Origin: Flavobacteriales bacterium
GTDB taxonomy: Bacteria; Bacteroidota; Bacteroidia; NORP154
DNA length: 35,375 nucleotides
Reading direction: 5' to 3'
NCBI GenBank assembly: GCA_012966015.1
Contig: DTRI01000131.1
Span: forward strand, 1 to 35,375
Below are positions 1 through 9,292 of this stretch, in pieces. Under the pieces are notes generated by a model that was given only the letters and a program-made list of their open reading frames with translations, did no database searches and had not been told where the DNA came from. Position numbers and translations under genes: made by a program. The stretch's first letter is position 1. Each line of letters begins with the position of its first letter.

Positions 1-248
1 TTGGATGGAGTACTTTTTCCTCTCCCACGAAGGTCAGCTACGAAAACGTCATAACCTTGTTGTGCCAGATAGGGAGCCAGTCCTTTGCCAGATGATGAAT
101 AGAATATTTTCCCATTTTCAATGGAGCCGTGAACCATAAATATGGGCTGCCCACCTGCATTGCTATAGAATCGCTTTAAATGAAGCGTATCGGTATTGTT
201 TACGGGAATGAAAATAGACTCTGACTGAATATTTCCTTGGGAATCCAT
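1..248 (-). CDS. alpha/beta hydrolase, N-terminal fragment (runs off window)
   Basis: My own minus-strand translation from ATG at 248: MDSQGNIQSESIFIPVNNTDTLHLKRFYSNAGGQPIFMVHGSIENGKIFYSSSGKGLAPYLAQQGYDVFVADLRGRGKST; MVHG oxyanion-type and DLRGRG motifs. Confidence 0.8.
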   Translation of the reverse strand, partial: MDSQGNIQSESIFIPVNNTDTLHLKRFYSNAGGQPIFMVHGSIENGKIFYSSSGKGLAPYLAQQGYDVFVADLRGRGKSTPS

Positions 249-249
249 C

Positions 250-1500
250 TTAGCTGATGGTAGAGAAAAGCCTTCTCCAGCGAATTTTTGAGAACCAAGA
301 CTTGGCTTGATCAATAGAAAACCAGATAAACACCGCCTTCCCAACGATATGATCCTCGGGGACAAATCCCCAAAACCGTGAATCAGCTGAATTGTCTCTA
401 TTGTCGCCCATCATAAAGTAGTAGTCCATGTTAAACGTGTACGACTCTTGCTCTATACCGTTAATCAGGATCTTACCTTCTGTTACCGCTAGCTCATTTC
501 CTTCGTATACCGTGATTATCCTTTTATACAGGGCGATATTACTCACATTCAGCTCAACGCTTTTTCCCTTTTGAGGAATTGTAATTGGCCCAAAATTATC
601 CTTGTTAAATTTGAAATTGGAATCCGCTGGGAAAATATAGGAGGCATAACTATTTTCCGAATCACAGATCGGCTTTACATCTTGCACATTCGAAAAGGTG
701 TTCAGCTTCTTCATATTCTCAGCGGTGAGAGAAAATCTGTAGTCTCCCTGATTGGATACCAGCCCACCCTCTGTCACATCCATTTTCTCCAGCACTCTTG
801 GATTTAGGGTGTTTCCATCTGTTTTCACATGGTATGAATACTGCATTTCCGCTGGCATCTCAGCTTCTTCACCGTTAATATGCAGGGTTTTATTAATCAC
901 AGTCAGCTCATCACCCGGAATTCCTACGCAGCGTTTGATATAGTTTTCTCTTTTGTCTACCGGCCTGAAATCCTCCATTGGATAATTGAAAACAACCACA
1001 TCATTATTCTGTATTTTACCAAATCCAGGTATTCTGAAGTAGGGCAAATTGATCCACTCAAGGTAGGATTGGGTGCTCTCCGTAAGTGGTAGGGTATGAT
1101 GGGCGAATGGAAAAGAAAGTGGAGTGTTGGGTATTCGTGGCCCATAGCTTACCTTGCTTACGAATAAGAAATCACCTACCAGCAATGATTTTTCCATGGA
1201 AGGGGTAGGAATGGTGAACGCCTCTATAAAGAACATTCGGATCAGGGTTGCCGCAACTACAGCAAATACAATAGCATCTATCCACTCTCGGGCTGCACCT
1301 TTTTTCTTTGCCCCTTCTGTTTTGAATGAGGTTATAATCAACAAGTACCCCAAGGTTTCACCTATAAAGAATAGAACTACAGCAGTGGTCGTACCCATCG
1401 TAGAAAATGCCAGTGGGAAAAAACAAATCAACGCTAAAAAGAAGGTCGTGATTATCATCGCCCTGATTCTCTTATTCAATGCTTTAAACTTTTCTATCAT
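250..1500 (-). CDS. lepB: signal peptidase I (Bacteroidota-type, with large insertion)
   Basis: IPTPSMEKSLLVGDFLFVSK (catalytic Ser), YIKRCVGIPGD (catalytic Lys), YYFMMGDNRDNSADSRFWGFVPEDHIVGKA. Confidence 0.96.
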   Translation of the reverse strand: MIEKFKALNKRIRAMIITTFFLALICFFPLAFSTMGTTTAVVLFFIGETLGYLLIITSFKTEGAKKKGAAREWIDAIVFAVVAATLIRMFFIEAFTIPTPSMEKSLLVGDFLFVSKVSYGPRIPNTPLSFPFAHHTLPLTESTQSYLEWINLPYFRIPGFGKIQNNDVVVFNYPMEDFRPVDKRENYIKRCVGIPGDELTVINKTLHINGEEAEMPAEMQYSYHVKTDGNTLNPRVLEKMDVTEGGLVSNQGDYRFSLTAENMKKLNTFSNVQDVKPICDSENSYASYIFPADSNFKFNKDNFGPITIPQKGKSVELNVSNIALYKRIITVYEGNELAVTEGKILINGIEQESYTFNMDYYFMMGDNRDNSADSRFWGFVPEDHIVGKAVFIWFSIDQAKSWFSKIRWRRLFSTIS

Positions 1501-1509
1501 TTTATTCTG

Positions 1510-2220
1510 TTAATTTTCCAATAAATCATCCATGGTGAAAACACCTTTTTTACCGGGTAGCCATTCGGCGGCCACTACCGCACCAATTGCAAAGCCGGCC
1601 CGCCCTTTCGCAGTATGTTTAAGTTCTATATTATCAACACTCGAATCATAGGATACACTATGAGTTCCGGGTACATTGCCTTCTCTGTGAGAAATAATAG
1701 AGATCGATCCATCCTCTGATGTTTCCTTATTTTCCCATTTAGATTTGCTGCTCAGGTTTTTGATAAGCCCTTCCGCCAGTGTAATTGCCGTTCCACTTGG
1801 TGAGTCGAGCTTTTCCGTGTGGTGTGTTTCCTCTATGCTGACATTATATGATGTGTGAGGATTCATCAATCGTGCAAGCTTTTCATTCGCATTGAACATA
1901 ATGTTAACACCCAGGCTAAAATTGGAAGCATAGAATAAAGCTCCTTGGGTATGGATACACAGGTCTTTTACTTCTTCAAAATTTTTCATCCATCCCGTCG
2001 TACCTACAATTATTGGGAGCTTAACGCTCAAGCATGCTTTAATATTATTCACTGCACTATTTGGGACGCTAAAATCTATTGCTGCATCTATATTTGAGAG
2101 ATCTGCATTGTCGATCGTGTTTGCAGAATCGAGTCTTAACCCAATTGTGTGATCTCTGGAAGTTGCAATTGCTTCTATTTCTTTCCCCATCTTTCCGTAT
2201 CCTATCAAAGCAATGTTCAT
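1510..2220 (-). CDS. dapB: 4-hydroxy-tetrahydrodipicolinate reductase
   Basis: N-terminal GYGKMG nucleotide-binding motif; VGTTGW; EETHHTEKLDSPSGTA signature. Confidence 0.96.
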   Translation of the reverse strand: MNIALIGYGKMGKEIEAIATSRDHTIGLRLDSANTIDNADLSNIDAAIDFSVPNSAVNNIKACLSVKLPIIVGTTGWMKNFEEVKDLCIHTQGALFYASNFSLGVNIMFNANEKLARLMNPHTSYNVSIEETHHTEKLDSPSGTAITLAEGLIKNLSSKSKWENKETSEDGSISIISHREGNVPGTHSVSYDSSVDNIELKHTAKGRAGFAIGAVVAAEWLPGKKGVFTMDDLLEN

Positions 2221-2267
2221 GGGGTTGGCTATAGCGGGTGGGTGGTGTATGTAAAAATCGCGTAAAA

Positions 2268-2885
2268 TTACAATTTTAACGACAACCTGCCTCCTATATA
2301 TGGATCGGCTGAATGGCTGGTCCAGTGATACTCCGGTTGAAAGTTAAGTGAGAGGTCATCACTAATGTCATAGGTAAAGAAATGTGCATCCACTGCCGCG
2401 TCAATAATATTTAGAAGATAAAGCACACCTGTGAAAATAATAGAGAGATCTCTTCGCCTGTGGTACAATTCTTTGAAGTACTCTAGCTGTGCTTCACTGT
2501 ATTTCGTCTCTCCGTTGATGAGCTGATCGTCAAATATGTCTATTGTACTGCTGTCCAGATCAGCCCTGAGAATATAGGCTGTCCTGAATGTATTGTACTT
2601 TTTGTTGTTTTCGACTACCGAGTAGGTCAGCCCGGCCAGTCCAGCATAGATGATAGGAATCTTCCAGTATTTCTTGTTGTACGCCTGACCCAGACCGGGC
2701 AATAAAGCCGACATAAGAGATGCCGCTTTTGTAGAGTGTGATTTTGAAGTATCTGAGTCGTTTCCCTTCAAAGTCTTGTCTGTAATGTGTTTCACTGTGC
2801 TGCCTTCTTGCAGCGTGTCTACGCGTTGCGCTCCAGCGTAATGAGCAAACGCAATGAGAATAAATAATAAAGGCAAGATTTTCAA
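2268..2885 (-). CDS. DUF5683 domain-containing protein
   Basis: MSALLPGLGQAYNKKYWKIPIIYAG motif and position between parB and dapB, as commonly seen in Bacteroidota. Confidence 0.85.
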   Translation of the reverse strand: MKILPLLFILIAFAHYAGAQRVDTLQEGSTVKHITDKTLKGNDSDTSKSHSTKAASLMSALLPGLGQAYNKKYWKIPIIYAGLAGLTYSVVENNKKYNTFRTAYILRADLDSSTIDIFDDQLINGETKYSEAQLEYFKELYHRRRDLSIIFTGVLYLLNIIDAAVDAHFFTYDISDDLSLNFQPEYHWTSHSADPYIGGRLSLKL

Positions 2886-2905
2886 GGAAGCTGTTTGTAA
2901 TCTAG

Positions 2906-3817
2906 TTAGTCTATATCCAGCACATCCAAAATTCTGGTCAGGTCCTCTTCGGAGCTGTATGGAATAACGATCTTTCCCTTTTTGTTATTGTATCCGGATA
3001 CAACCACTTCTGTATCAAAATGGGTGGATAGTCTGTAATTAAGCTTTTTGTGTTCATTTGAAAGCATGTGAGGGGCTTGCTTTTCGATACTTCCCTCTTT
3101 TCTGTCTATAGACCTCACCAGCTCCTCAACCTGACGTACGGAAAGTCCATTCTTTACAGTTTTCTTGTAAATTCCCAGCTGCACGCTCTCATCTTCGATG
3201 TTTATAATGGCACGTGCATGGCCCATCTGAATTAGCTGGTCTCTCAAGCCGATTTGTACTTCAGAAGGCAGTTTTAGCAATCTCAGGTAATTACTAATGG
3301 TGGCCCTGTTTTTTCCCACTTTTTCGCTGAGCTCATCTTGTGAGAGACCTACTTCTTCTGTTAGTCTCTTGAAACTTATAGATATTTCAATAGGATTAAG
3401 CTGTTCTCGCTGTATATTTTCAACCAGTGCCATCTCCAGCATTTGCTGATCATTGGCAATTCGTATGTAGCACGGAACTTCTGCGAGTCCAGCCAGCTTA
3501 CACGCCTTGAGCCTTCTTTCACCAGAAATAATCTGGTATTTTTCGTAACCCATTTTTCTTACCGTGATGGGTTGGATGAGATTGTGCTCTTTGATTGAGT
3601 TAGCGAGGTCATTCAAGGCTTCAGCATCAAACTTCGTTCTGGGCTGGAAGGGATTAGCGTCAATACTGCTGAGCGGTAAATTGGCGATTGATCCCACCAC
3701 CTTATCTGCATGAGCCACTCCAGAAGTATCAACTTCCGGTTTGCTGGTAACATCTGTATCGTAATTTTCGAGCAGAGCGCTGAGTCCCTTTCCTAGTGCA
3801 TTTCTTTTCGCTGCCAT
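2906..3817 (-). CDS. parB: ParB/RepB/Spo0J family chromosome partitioning protein
   Basis: NPFQPRTKFD, ISGERRLKACKLAGL, ENIQREQLNPIE, HTH LSEKVGKNRATISNYLRLL. Confidence 0.97.
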   Translation of the reverse strand: MAAKRNALGKGLSALLENYDTDVTSKPEVDTSGVAHADKVVGSIANLPLSSIDANPFQPRTKFDAEALNDLANSIKEHNLIQPITVRKMGYEKYQIISGERRLKACKLAGLAEVPCYIRIANDQQMLEMALVENIQREQLNPIEISISFKRLTEEVGLSQDELSEKVGKNRATISNYLRLLKLPSEVQIGLRDQLIQMGHARAIINIEDESVQLGIYKKTVKNGLSVRQVEELVRSIDRKEGSIEKQAPHMLSNEHKKLNYRLSTHFDTEVVVSGYNNKKGKIVIPYSSEEDLTRILDVLDID

Positions 3818-4815
3818 TTGTTTTTCCGCTTGTTGGTTGTTGTTCTATTGGTTGTGAGGCCTTCCTTTAACCTGGTATTAGCAATATCAAAATATCCTTT
3901 GTCCAGTTCATAGCCGATAAATTTTCTATTGCAATTGGTTGCCGCTACACCCGTACTCCCACTTCCCATGAAGGGATCTAGAATAGTCTGTTCGCCAAAG
4001 CTCACTAACTTTACCAGGTGTTCCATCAACTCTACAGGTTTAAGAGTCGGGTGGTGATTAAATTTGTCTTTACCTTGCCTCACTTTTGGAACGAGAAAGA
4101 ATTTGTCATATCCATCTTCAAACTTCTGTGTTCTGATGATATTGGAAGGTACCCTGCCTTTTGGATGCGGGTTGTGCCCAACTTTAGATTCACCCTTTTC
4201 ATAAGGGATTCTAGATTCTTCAATGTTCAGGGCACCTGTTCCATATTTGATCATGTTTTGTGCCACAGACAAACCATCTTCTAAAGGTTTCTGTATCATA
4301 ATAATGGGTTCATACGCCGGCTTTAATGACAGTCCGGCCCCTTTGAACCGCTGACCTAGCTTGGAAGTCGGCTCATATCTGAATTTTATGCCGGCTGACT
4401 TGTAACTATTCGCTCCTCCTTTTTTGTAACCCTGCACGTATTGATATACGCCAGCCATTTGACTTTCTGCTCCCAGCTCCTTGTCGATATCAATTGCCAG
4501 ATTACGACTCTTGGGCATACCGTTCAGGAAGGACCAAAACAGTACGTCTTTGATCATTAGGCCGCTGTCCTCTAAATGAACCATTATCCGGTGCATCAGC
4601 TTAATAGAGGTGAACACAAGTCCAAATCCCCCGGGCTTGAGTACTGAGAGGGTATCCTTCCAAATTTGGCTGTCTGGAAGGTTTTTATCCCAATGGTTAT
4701 TCTGAAATGAAATACCGTAGGGTGGGTCGGTTATCAAAGCATCAATTGAGTCATTCTTGACGTCCTTCAACCCATAACAACTGCTGTTGCGAATAATATG
4801 TGTGTCTTTACCCAT
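3793..4815 (-). CDS. site-specific DNA methyltransferase (N4/N6 amino-MTase, motif order IV then I = beta class)
   Basis: DALITDPPYGISFQNNHWDK ... TILDPFMGSGSTGVAA; phage/ICE-type GTGALNIEESRI and GRVPSNII segments. Confidence 0.93.
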   Translation of the reverse strand: MGKDTHIIRNSSCYGLKDVKNDSIDALITDPPYGISFQNNHWDKNLPDSQIWKDTLSVLKPGGFGLVFTSIKLMHRIMVHLEDSGLMIKDVLFWSFLNGMPKSRNLAIDIDKELGAESQMAGVYQYVQGYKKGGANSYKSAGIKFRYEPTSKLGQRFKGAGLSLKPAYEPIIMIQKPLEDGLSVAQNMIKYGTGALNIEESRIPYEKGESKVGHNPHPKGRVPSNIIRTQKFEDGYDKFFLVPKVRQGKDKFNHHPTLKPVELMEHLVKLVSFGEQTILDPFMGSGSTGVAATNCNRKFIGYELDKGYFDIANTRLKEGLTTNRTTTNKRKNKWQRKEMH

Positions 4816-4913
4816 GCCTATAAAGGTCAGGATTTTTTGTTAGAAATAAAATGGTAAAGAATAATGGTGAAAATGTTCTTGCGTTTAGCCTATTTGTATT
4901 AGCCGGCCGCTAA

Positions 4914-6113
4914 CTAATTACCTGTCGCGTCGGTTTTGATAAGATAAACGTTTTTTGTCTTCTCCAATTTTTCACCTTCAGGTTGTGAGATAACTGTAGA
5001 TCCTCCAATTACAAAACCACCATCATCAGTCTGATCAACGGAATTTCCGTAGTCATCAGAATCATCCCCAAATGTACTGGTCCACTTCACATTTCCATTT
5101 TCATCAGTGCGGATCAGGTAAGCGTCTATCCCTCGTCCGAAACTATTGCTGTATCCTGCAACTACAAAACCACCGTCATGAGTTTGTTGTACGCTCATGC
5201 CATAATCGTCGGTTTTTCCGCCAAAGGTCTTGGTCCACATTTGATTTCCATCTTTGTCAGCACGGACCAGGTAAACATCAACACCTCCAGCACCAAAACT
5301 TTCCGTATACCCGGTTATAATATAACCCCCGTCAGCGGTTTGCGCTACACAGTTACCCTCTTCACTACCGGTGCCGCCAAAAGTTTGCATCCACATCTTC
5401 TTTCCCTTTATATCCGATCGAATTAGATATACATCGTAATCGCCAGCTCCGAAGCTATTGGTTCTGCCAGTAATAATAAATCCGCCGTCTGAGGTTTCCT
5501 GAACCGAATTACCTTGTTCAATACCGCTGCCACCATAAACCTTGGTCCAGGCAGTGTCTCCATTTTGTTTTACTTTTAAGATATAGGCATTCACGGTACC
5601 CTTTCCAAAACTGTAAGTTTCACCCGCAATAATGTAACCTCCATCTTTGGTTTCCCATACTGAATTACCTTGGTCTAACCCGATACCTCCATAGGTTCTT
5701 GTCCAAAGTGTATCCCCTGTGCTTTTTGTTTTTATCAGGTAAACATCAGTCTTGCCGGCGCCGCGGGAATTTGTGTATCCTGTGATGATGAAACCTCCGT
5801 CTGCTGTTTCGCGTATTGAAAGCCCTTCCTCGCTCCCTCTTCCCCCGTATTGCTTGGTCCATAGTGTTTTACCAATGGCGTCTGACTTAACAAGGTAGGC
5901 TTGCACGCCTCCGCCTCCAAAGCTGACGGTTCTGCCGACAACAACATAGCCGCCATCTTTTGTTTGTTGCACTGCATTTCCCCGATTGTAAAAATCTGTT
6001 TCGCCAATTGACTTTTTAAAAGAGGCTTGGCCGTAGAGATTGGGAGATAAAATTGTGATTGCACAGAGAAGTGCAATCCTTATTCTTCTCTGGTGCAAGG
6101 CTAAATTATACAT
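4914..6113 (-). CDS. secreted repeat protein, predicted seven-bladed beta-propeller
   Basis: Signal peptide-like N-terminus plus seven ~50-aa repeats GG(F/Y)IITGYTNSFGAGxxDVYLIKTDxxGxxxWTKTFGGxxxDxGNSVQxTxD. Confidence 0.85.
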   Translation of the reverse strand: MYNLALHQRRIRIALLCAITILSPNLYGQASFKKSIGETDFYNRGNAVQQTKDGGYVVVGRTVSFGGGGVQAYLVKSDAIGKTLWTKQYGGRGSEEGLSIRETADGGFIITGYTNSRGAGKTDVYLIKTKSTGDTLWTRTYGGIGLDQGNSVWETKDGGYIIAGETYSFGKGTVNAYILKVKQNGDTAWTKVYGGSGIEQGNSVQETSDGGFIITGRTNSFGAGDYDVYLIRSDIKGKKMWMQTFGGTGSEEGNCVAQTADGGYIITGYTESFGAGGVDVYLVRADKDGNQMWTKTFGGKTDDYGMSVQQTHDGGFVVAGYSNSFGRGIDAYLIRTDENGNVKWTSTFGDDSDDYGNSVDQTDDGGFVIGGSTVISQPEGEKLEKTKNVYLIKTDATGN

Positions 6114-6153
6114 TGGGTAACTGATTTTTTAGACAGACCCAATATTAACTATT

Positions 6154-6960
6154 TTAAATCACATCAGCAACGTTTTCTTCCTGCAGCGTTTTGGCTTTTT
6201 CGTTGCGCTGTATCAGCTCTCTTGCAAGGTTTAAATAATTGATCGCTCCCTTGCTGCTTGCATCGTGCATAATGATGGTCTGCCCAAAACTTGGGGCTTC
6301 ACCCAATCTAGTATTTCTTTGAATGATCGTATTGAATACCATGTGCTGGAAGTGCGTTTTGACCTGTTCTACAATCTGATTAGATAGCCGTAATCTGCTA
6401 TCATACATGGTAAGCAGGAACCCTTCAATTTCTAAATCTGGATTCTGCCTGGATTGAATGATCTTGATGGTATTCAGCAATTTGCCTAATCCTTCAAGTG
6501 CAAAATACTCACACTGAACCGGTACTATTACGGAGTCTGCTGCTGTTAATGAATTGATAGTAATAAGCCCTAATGAAGGAGAGCAATCAATGATGATGTA
6601 ATCGTATTTGCCTCTAACTTTAGCGAGCGTTTCTTTCATCTTGTGCTCTCTGTTGGCAAGATTTATCATTTCAATTTCCGCTCCCACCAGATCAATATGT
6701 GCAGGGATGATGTCTAAGTTCGGCGTTTCAGATTTTAAGATTACATCATTGGGGTCCAAATGGTTGATGATGCACTCGTAGATGCTCGTTTTGATATTCT
6801 TTGGCTCAAAACCCAATCCGGAAGTGGAATTGGCTTGCGGGTCAGCGTCAACCAGTAAAGTCTTGTATTCCAATACCGCCAGGCTGGCCGCAAGATTGAT
6901 AGAAGTGGTTGTTTTGCCAACTCCTCCCTTTTGATTTGCAATTGCTATTGTTTTGCTCAT
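6154..6960 (-). CDS. parA: ParA family ATPase
   Basis: ANQKGGVGKTTTSINLAASLA deviant Walker A; VDADPQANSTSGLG; IIDCSPSLGLITINSL. Confidence 0.97.
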   Translation of the reverse strand: MSKTIAIANQKGGVGKTTTSINLAASLAVLEYKTLLVDADPQANSTSGLGFEPKNIKTSIYECIINHLDPNDVILKSETPNLDIIPAHIDLVGAEIEMINLANREHKMKETLAKVRGKYDYIIIDCSPSLGLITINSLTAADSVIVPVQCEYFALEGLGKLLNTIKIIQSRQNPDLEIEGFLLTMYDSRLRLSNQIVEQVKTHFQHMVFNTIIQRNTRLGEAPSFGQTIIMHDASSKGAINYLNLARELIQRNEKAKTLQEENVADVI

Positions 6961-6967
6961 GTGTGTT

Positions 6968-7648
6968 TTACAGATCTATGGATTCTCCAATATTAATAAT
7001 ACTTAACTGCTTACCCTTATCGGTAAACTCCTTTTTAGCGCGGTCTTTGTCTATAACGATGTAGCCAAATGTATCGTAGTGCATGGCTATGATATTATCG
7101 CATTTTATAAAGTCGGCTGCAATTACGGCATCGCTTATTCCCATGGTAAAATTGTCTCCAATAGGTAAGAACGCAAAATTGATGTCTTCGTAATCTCCCA
7201 ACAGTTTCATGTCATAAGTTAGTGCCGTGTCTCCAGCATAATAAAAACTGACGCCATCGCTTTTTACAACAAAGCCGCCTGGGTTTCCGCCATACGTTCC
7301 ATCCGGTAATACACTCGAGTGAACCGCATTCACATATTTTACTGTACCAAAGTCAAAGGACCATTCCCCGCCGTGATTCATTGGATGCCCGTTATCCACA
7401 CCTTGTGCGCCAAACCACGTCACAATTTCAAAATTGGAAACGATGGTAGCGCCAGTTCTCTTGGCAATGCTTACTGCATCTGCCACGTGATCTTCATGCC
7501 CATGTGATATGAAAATGAAGTCGGCAGGTATTGAATCAACGGTCACGTCTTTTGCCAACTCGTTGGGAGAAATGAACGGATCAAACAGAAGGTTTTTCCC
7601 GCCCGCCACTATGCCAAAAGTAGAATGCCCGTAGTAAGTAATCCTCAT
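6968..7648 (-). CDS. MBL-fold metal-dependent hydrolase (UPF0173/UlaG-like)
   Basis: FISHGHEDHVADAV metal-binding motif; YYAGDTALT; IAMHYDTF. Confidence 0.93.
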   Translation of the reverse strand: MRITYYGHSTFGIVAGGKNLLFDPFISPNELAKDVTVDSIPADFIFISHGHEDHVADAVSIAKRTGATIVSNFEIVTWFGAQGVDNGHPMNHGGEWSFDFGTVKYVNAVHSSVLPDGTYGGNPGGFVVKSDGVSFYYAGDTALTYDMKLLGDYEDINFAFLPIGDNFTMGISDAVIAADFIKCDNIIAMHYDTFGYIVIDKDRAKKEFTDKGKQLSIINIGESIDL

Positions 7649-7870
7649 TGTAATCTGGTGAAGCTAAGAAAGCTATATTTAAAATGCTTTCTTTTGAACG
7701 CGACTAAAATTAGTGTTTCTAGTGTTGGGGAACACTCAGGAGGCCAATAAACTTTTAAACATTTTCGTGTTAATATGAACGTTTGGTACGAGATCGTTCG
7801 TCGCTCATAATTTTCAAACTTTGTATGTCCAACTGCGAGCGGTTCTGTGCCAAAGCTAAATACATGAAAA

Positions 7871-8284
7871 ATGATTGAAGAAATATTAAATCAAATAGAA
7901 CCTATATATCTGATACAATTTTTGATTACTCTATTTCTTGCCGTGCTTTTTTTACACTCAGGAATTGATAAAGTGGTGGACTGGAAAGGGAATTTGGTAT
8001 GGCTTAAGGAGCATTTTAGCAAATCGATTTTGAAACATATAGTACCGATTATGTTGGCAATAGTTACTGTGTTAGAGCTAATTGCTGGAGTTCTCTGCCT
8101 GGTCGGTGGAATTATTGTCGCCGCCACAGGCTACGGAGCTATTGCATTTATCGGAGTGTTTTTTGCCACCGTTAACATACTGCTGCTGTTTTTTGGGCAA
8201 AGACTCGCCAAGGATTATGAAGGAGCCGCGGTACTTGCAGGCTACTTCCTACTCTGTATATTTGGGCTATACTTCCTGCGGTAG
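7871..8284 (+). CDS. DoxX-like small membrane protein
   Basis: Four hydrophobic segments; FLHSGIDKVVDWKGNLVWLKEHF; terminal GYFLLCIFGLYFLR. Confidence 0.75.
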   Translation: MIEEILNQIEPIYLIQFLITLFLAVLFLHSGIDKVVDWKGNLVWLKEHFSKSILKHIVPIMLAIVTVLELIAGVLCLVGGIIVAATGYGAIAFIGVFFATVNILLLFFGQRLAKDYEGAAVLAGYFLLCIFGLYFLR

Positions 8285-8328
8285 CCAAATTCAGCGGCTG
8301 CTCCTTAGGTATTGGTATTGTATTGTGC

Positions 8329-9186
8329 TTATTGCGACTTATTTTCTTCTTCTGAAGACGCTGAATCCTGCTCTTCTTCCTTTGCCGCAGCAGCTTCTGC
8401 AGCATCAATGGTGGCAGCATCTTCTGAATTTTGCTCCGGTTCCTTTCCCAGGTCTTCGAAATTCAAGTCCGTGAATTTATTAGCTCCTTCAGTACTACTA
8501 TCCGTAACCGCTTCTTCTGTATTACCTTCTGATGCTTCAGCAGCTTCAGTCGTTTGTGTTTCAGCTACTAAAGGTTCTTCAGTTGCTTCAGTTGCTTCTG
8601 GTACTTCAGTTGCTTCAGTTGCTTCAGTTGTTTCAGTTGCTTCAGTTGTTTCTGGTGCTTCAGTTGTTTCTGGTGCTTCAGTTGTTTCTGGTGCTTCAGT
8701 TGTTTCTGGTGCTTCAGTTGTTTCTGGTGTGCTTACTGGTTCAGCAGCAGGCGTGGTATCCACCTTGGTTTCCACTGTTGCCGAATCTGCAGCTTTCTGG
8801 TCACTGGATGCATCCGCAGTGGCAGCTTCAGCATTGTTCTCCGTTGCTGATTCTGTTGTAGGAGGCCTTTTCTTTTCATAGCTATCACCCGCATTGTGAT
8901 GAGAACGGATGGGAACCTCTCCCTTTTCTTTAATAATGAATTCCATAACCTCTGATAGCCTATCAGAAAATTTTTCAAAATCCTCCTTATATAAGAAGAG
9001 CCGATGCTTTTCATATCGAAATGTACCGTCATCATTGTAACGCTTGGTACTTTCGGTAAGGGTTAGGTAGTAATCATCCGCTTTCGTAGCTTTAACATCA
9101 AAGAAATAAGTTCTTTTTCCAGCTCTTACATACCTTGAAAAGATATCATCTCTCTGTATTTTTTTGTCCGCTATATCTTCCATCAT
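8329..9186 (-). CDS. DUF3276 (PUR-alpha-like nucleic-acid-binding) protein with long acidic repeat tail
   Basis: N-terminal DIFSRYVRAGKRTYFFDVKATKADDYYLTLTESTKRYNDDGTFRYEKHRLFLYKEDFEKF; C-terminal (TEAPET)n acidic tail. Confidence 0.88.
   Translation of the reverse strand: MMEDIADKKIQRDDIFSRYVRAGKRTYFFDVKATKADDYYLTLTESTKRYNDDGTFRYEKHRLFLYKEDFEKFSDRLSEVMEFIIKEKGEVPIRSHHNAGDSYEKKRPPTTESATENNAEAATADASSDQKAADSATVETKVDTTPAAEPVSTPETTEAPETTEAPETTEAPETTEAPETTEATETTEATEATEVPEATEATEEPLVAETQTTEAAEASEGNTEEAVTDSSTEGANKFTDLNFEDLGKEPEQNSEDAATIDAAEAAAAKEEEQDSASSEEENKSQ
8576..8728. repeat. tandem repeat: 17 nonamers, ending in five perfect 18-bp copies (gcttcagttgtttctggt, 8639-8728)
   Basis: Counted directly from sequence; encodes TEAPET/TEA repeats on the minus strand. 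Confidence 0.95.
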
Positions 9187-9292
9187 TTCCTGCTTTATAA
9201 GCCATTTTACCAGTTTTCTGGTTTTCGGTTAACTAGTGAATTTGTTCAGCTTAATAAGTTAATAACCTCGATTAATGCGCATTCTAGGCATA

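Noticed and set aside
7476-7492. CACGTG core near parA as a possible parS site
   Set aside because: Flanks (tctgCCACGTGAtctt) do not match TGTTTCACGTGAAACA beyond the core and it lies in the MBL coding sequence; other CACGTG cores (near 3211 and 31930) also fail.
8312-8881. Plus-strand ORF of SGASVV repeats and 8532-8861 QLFLVL repeats
   Set aside because: Antisense readings of the TEAPET nonamer array; the minus-strand ORF has a real DUF3276 domain.
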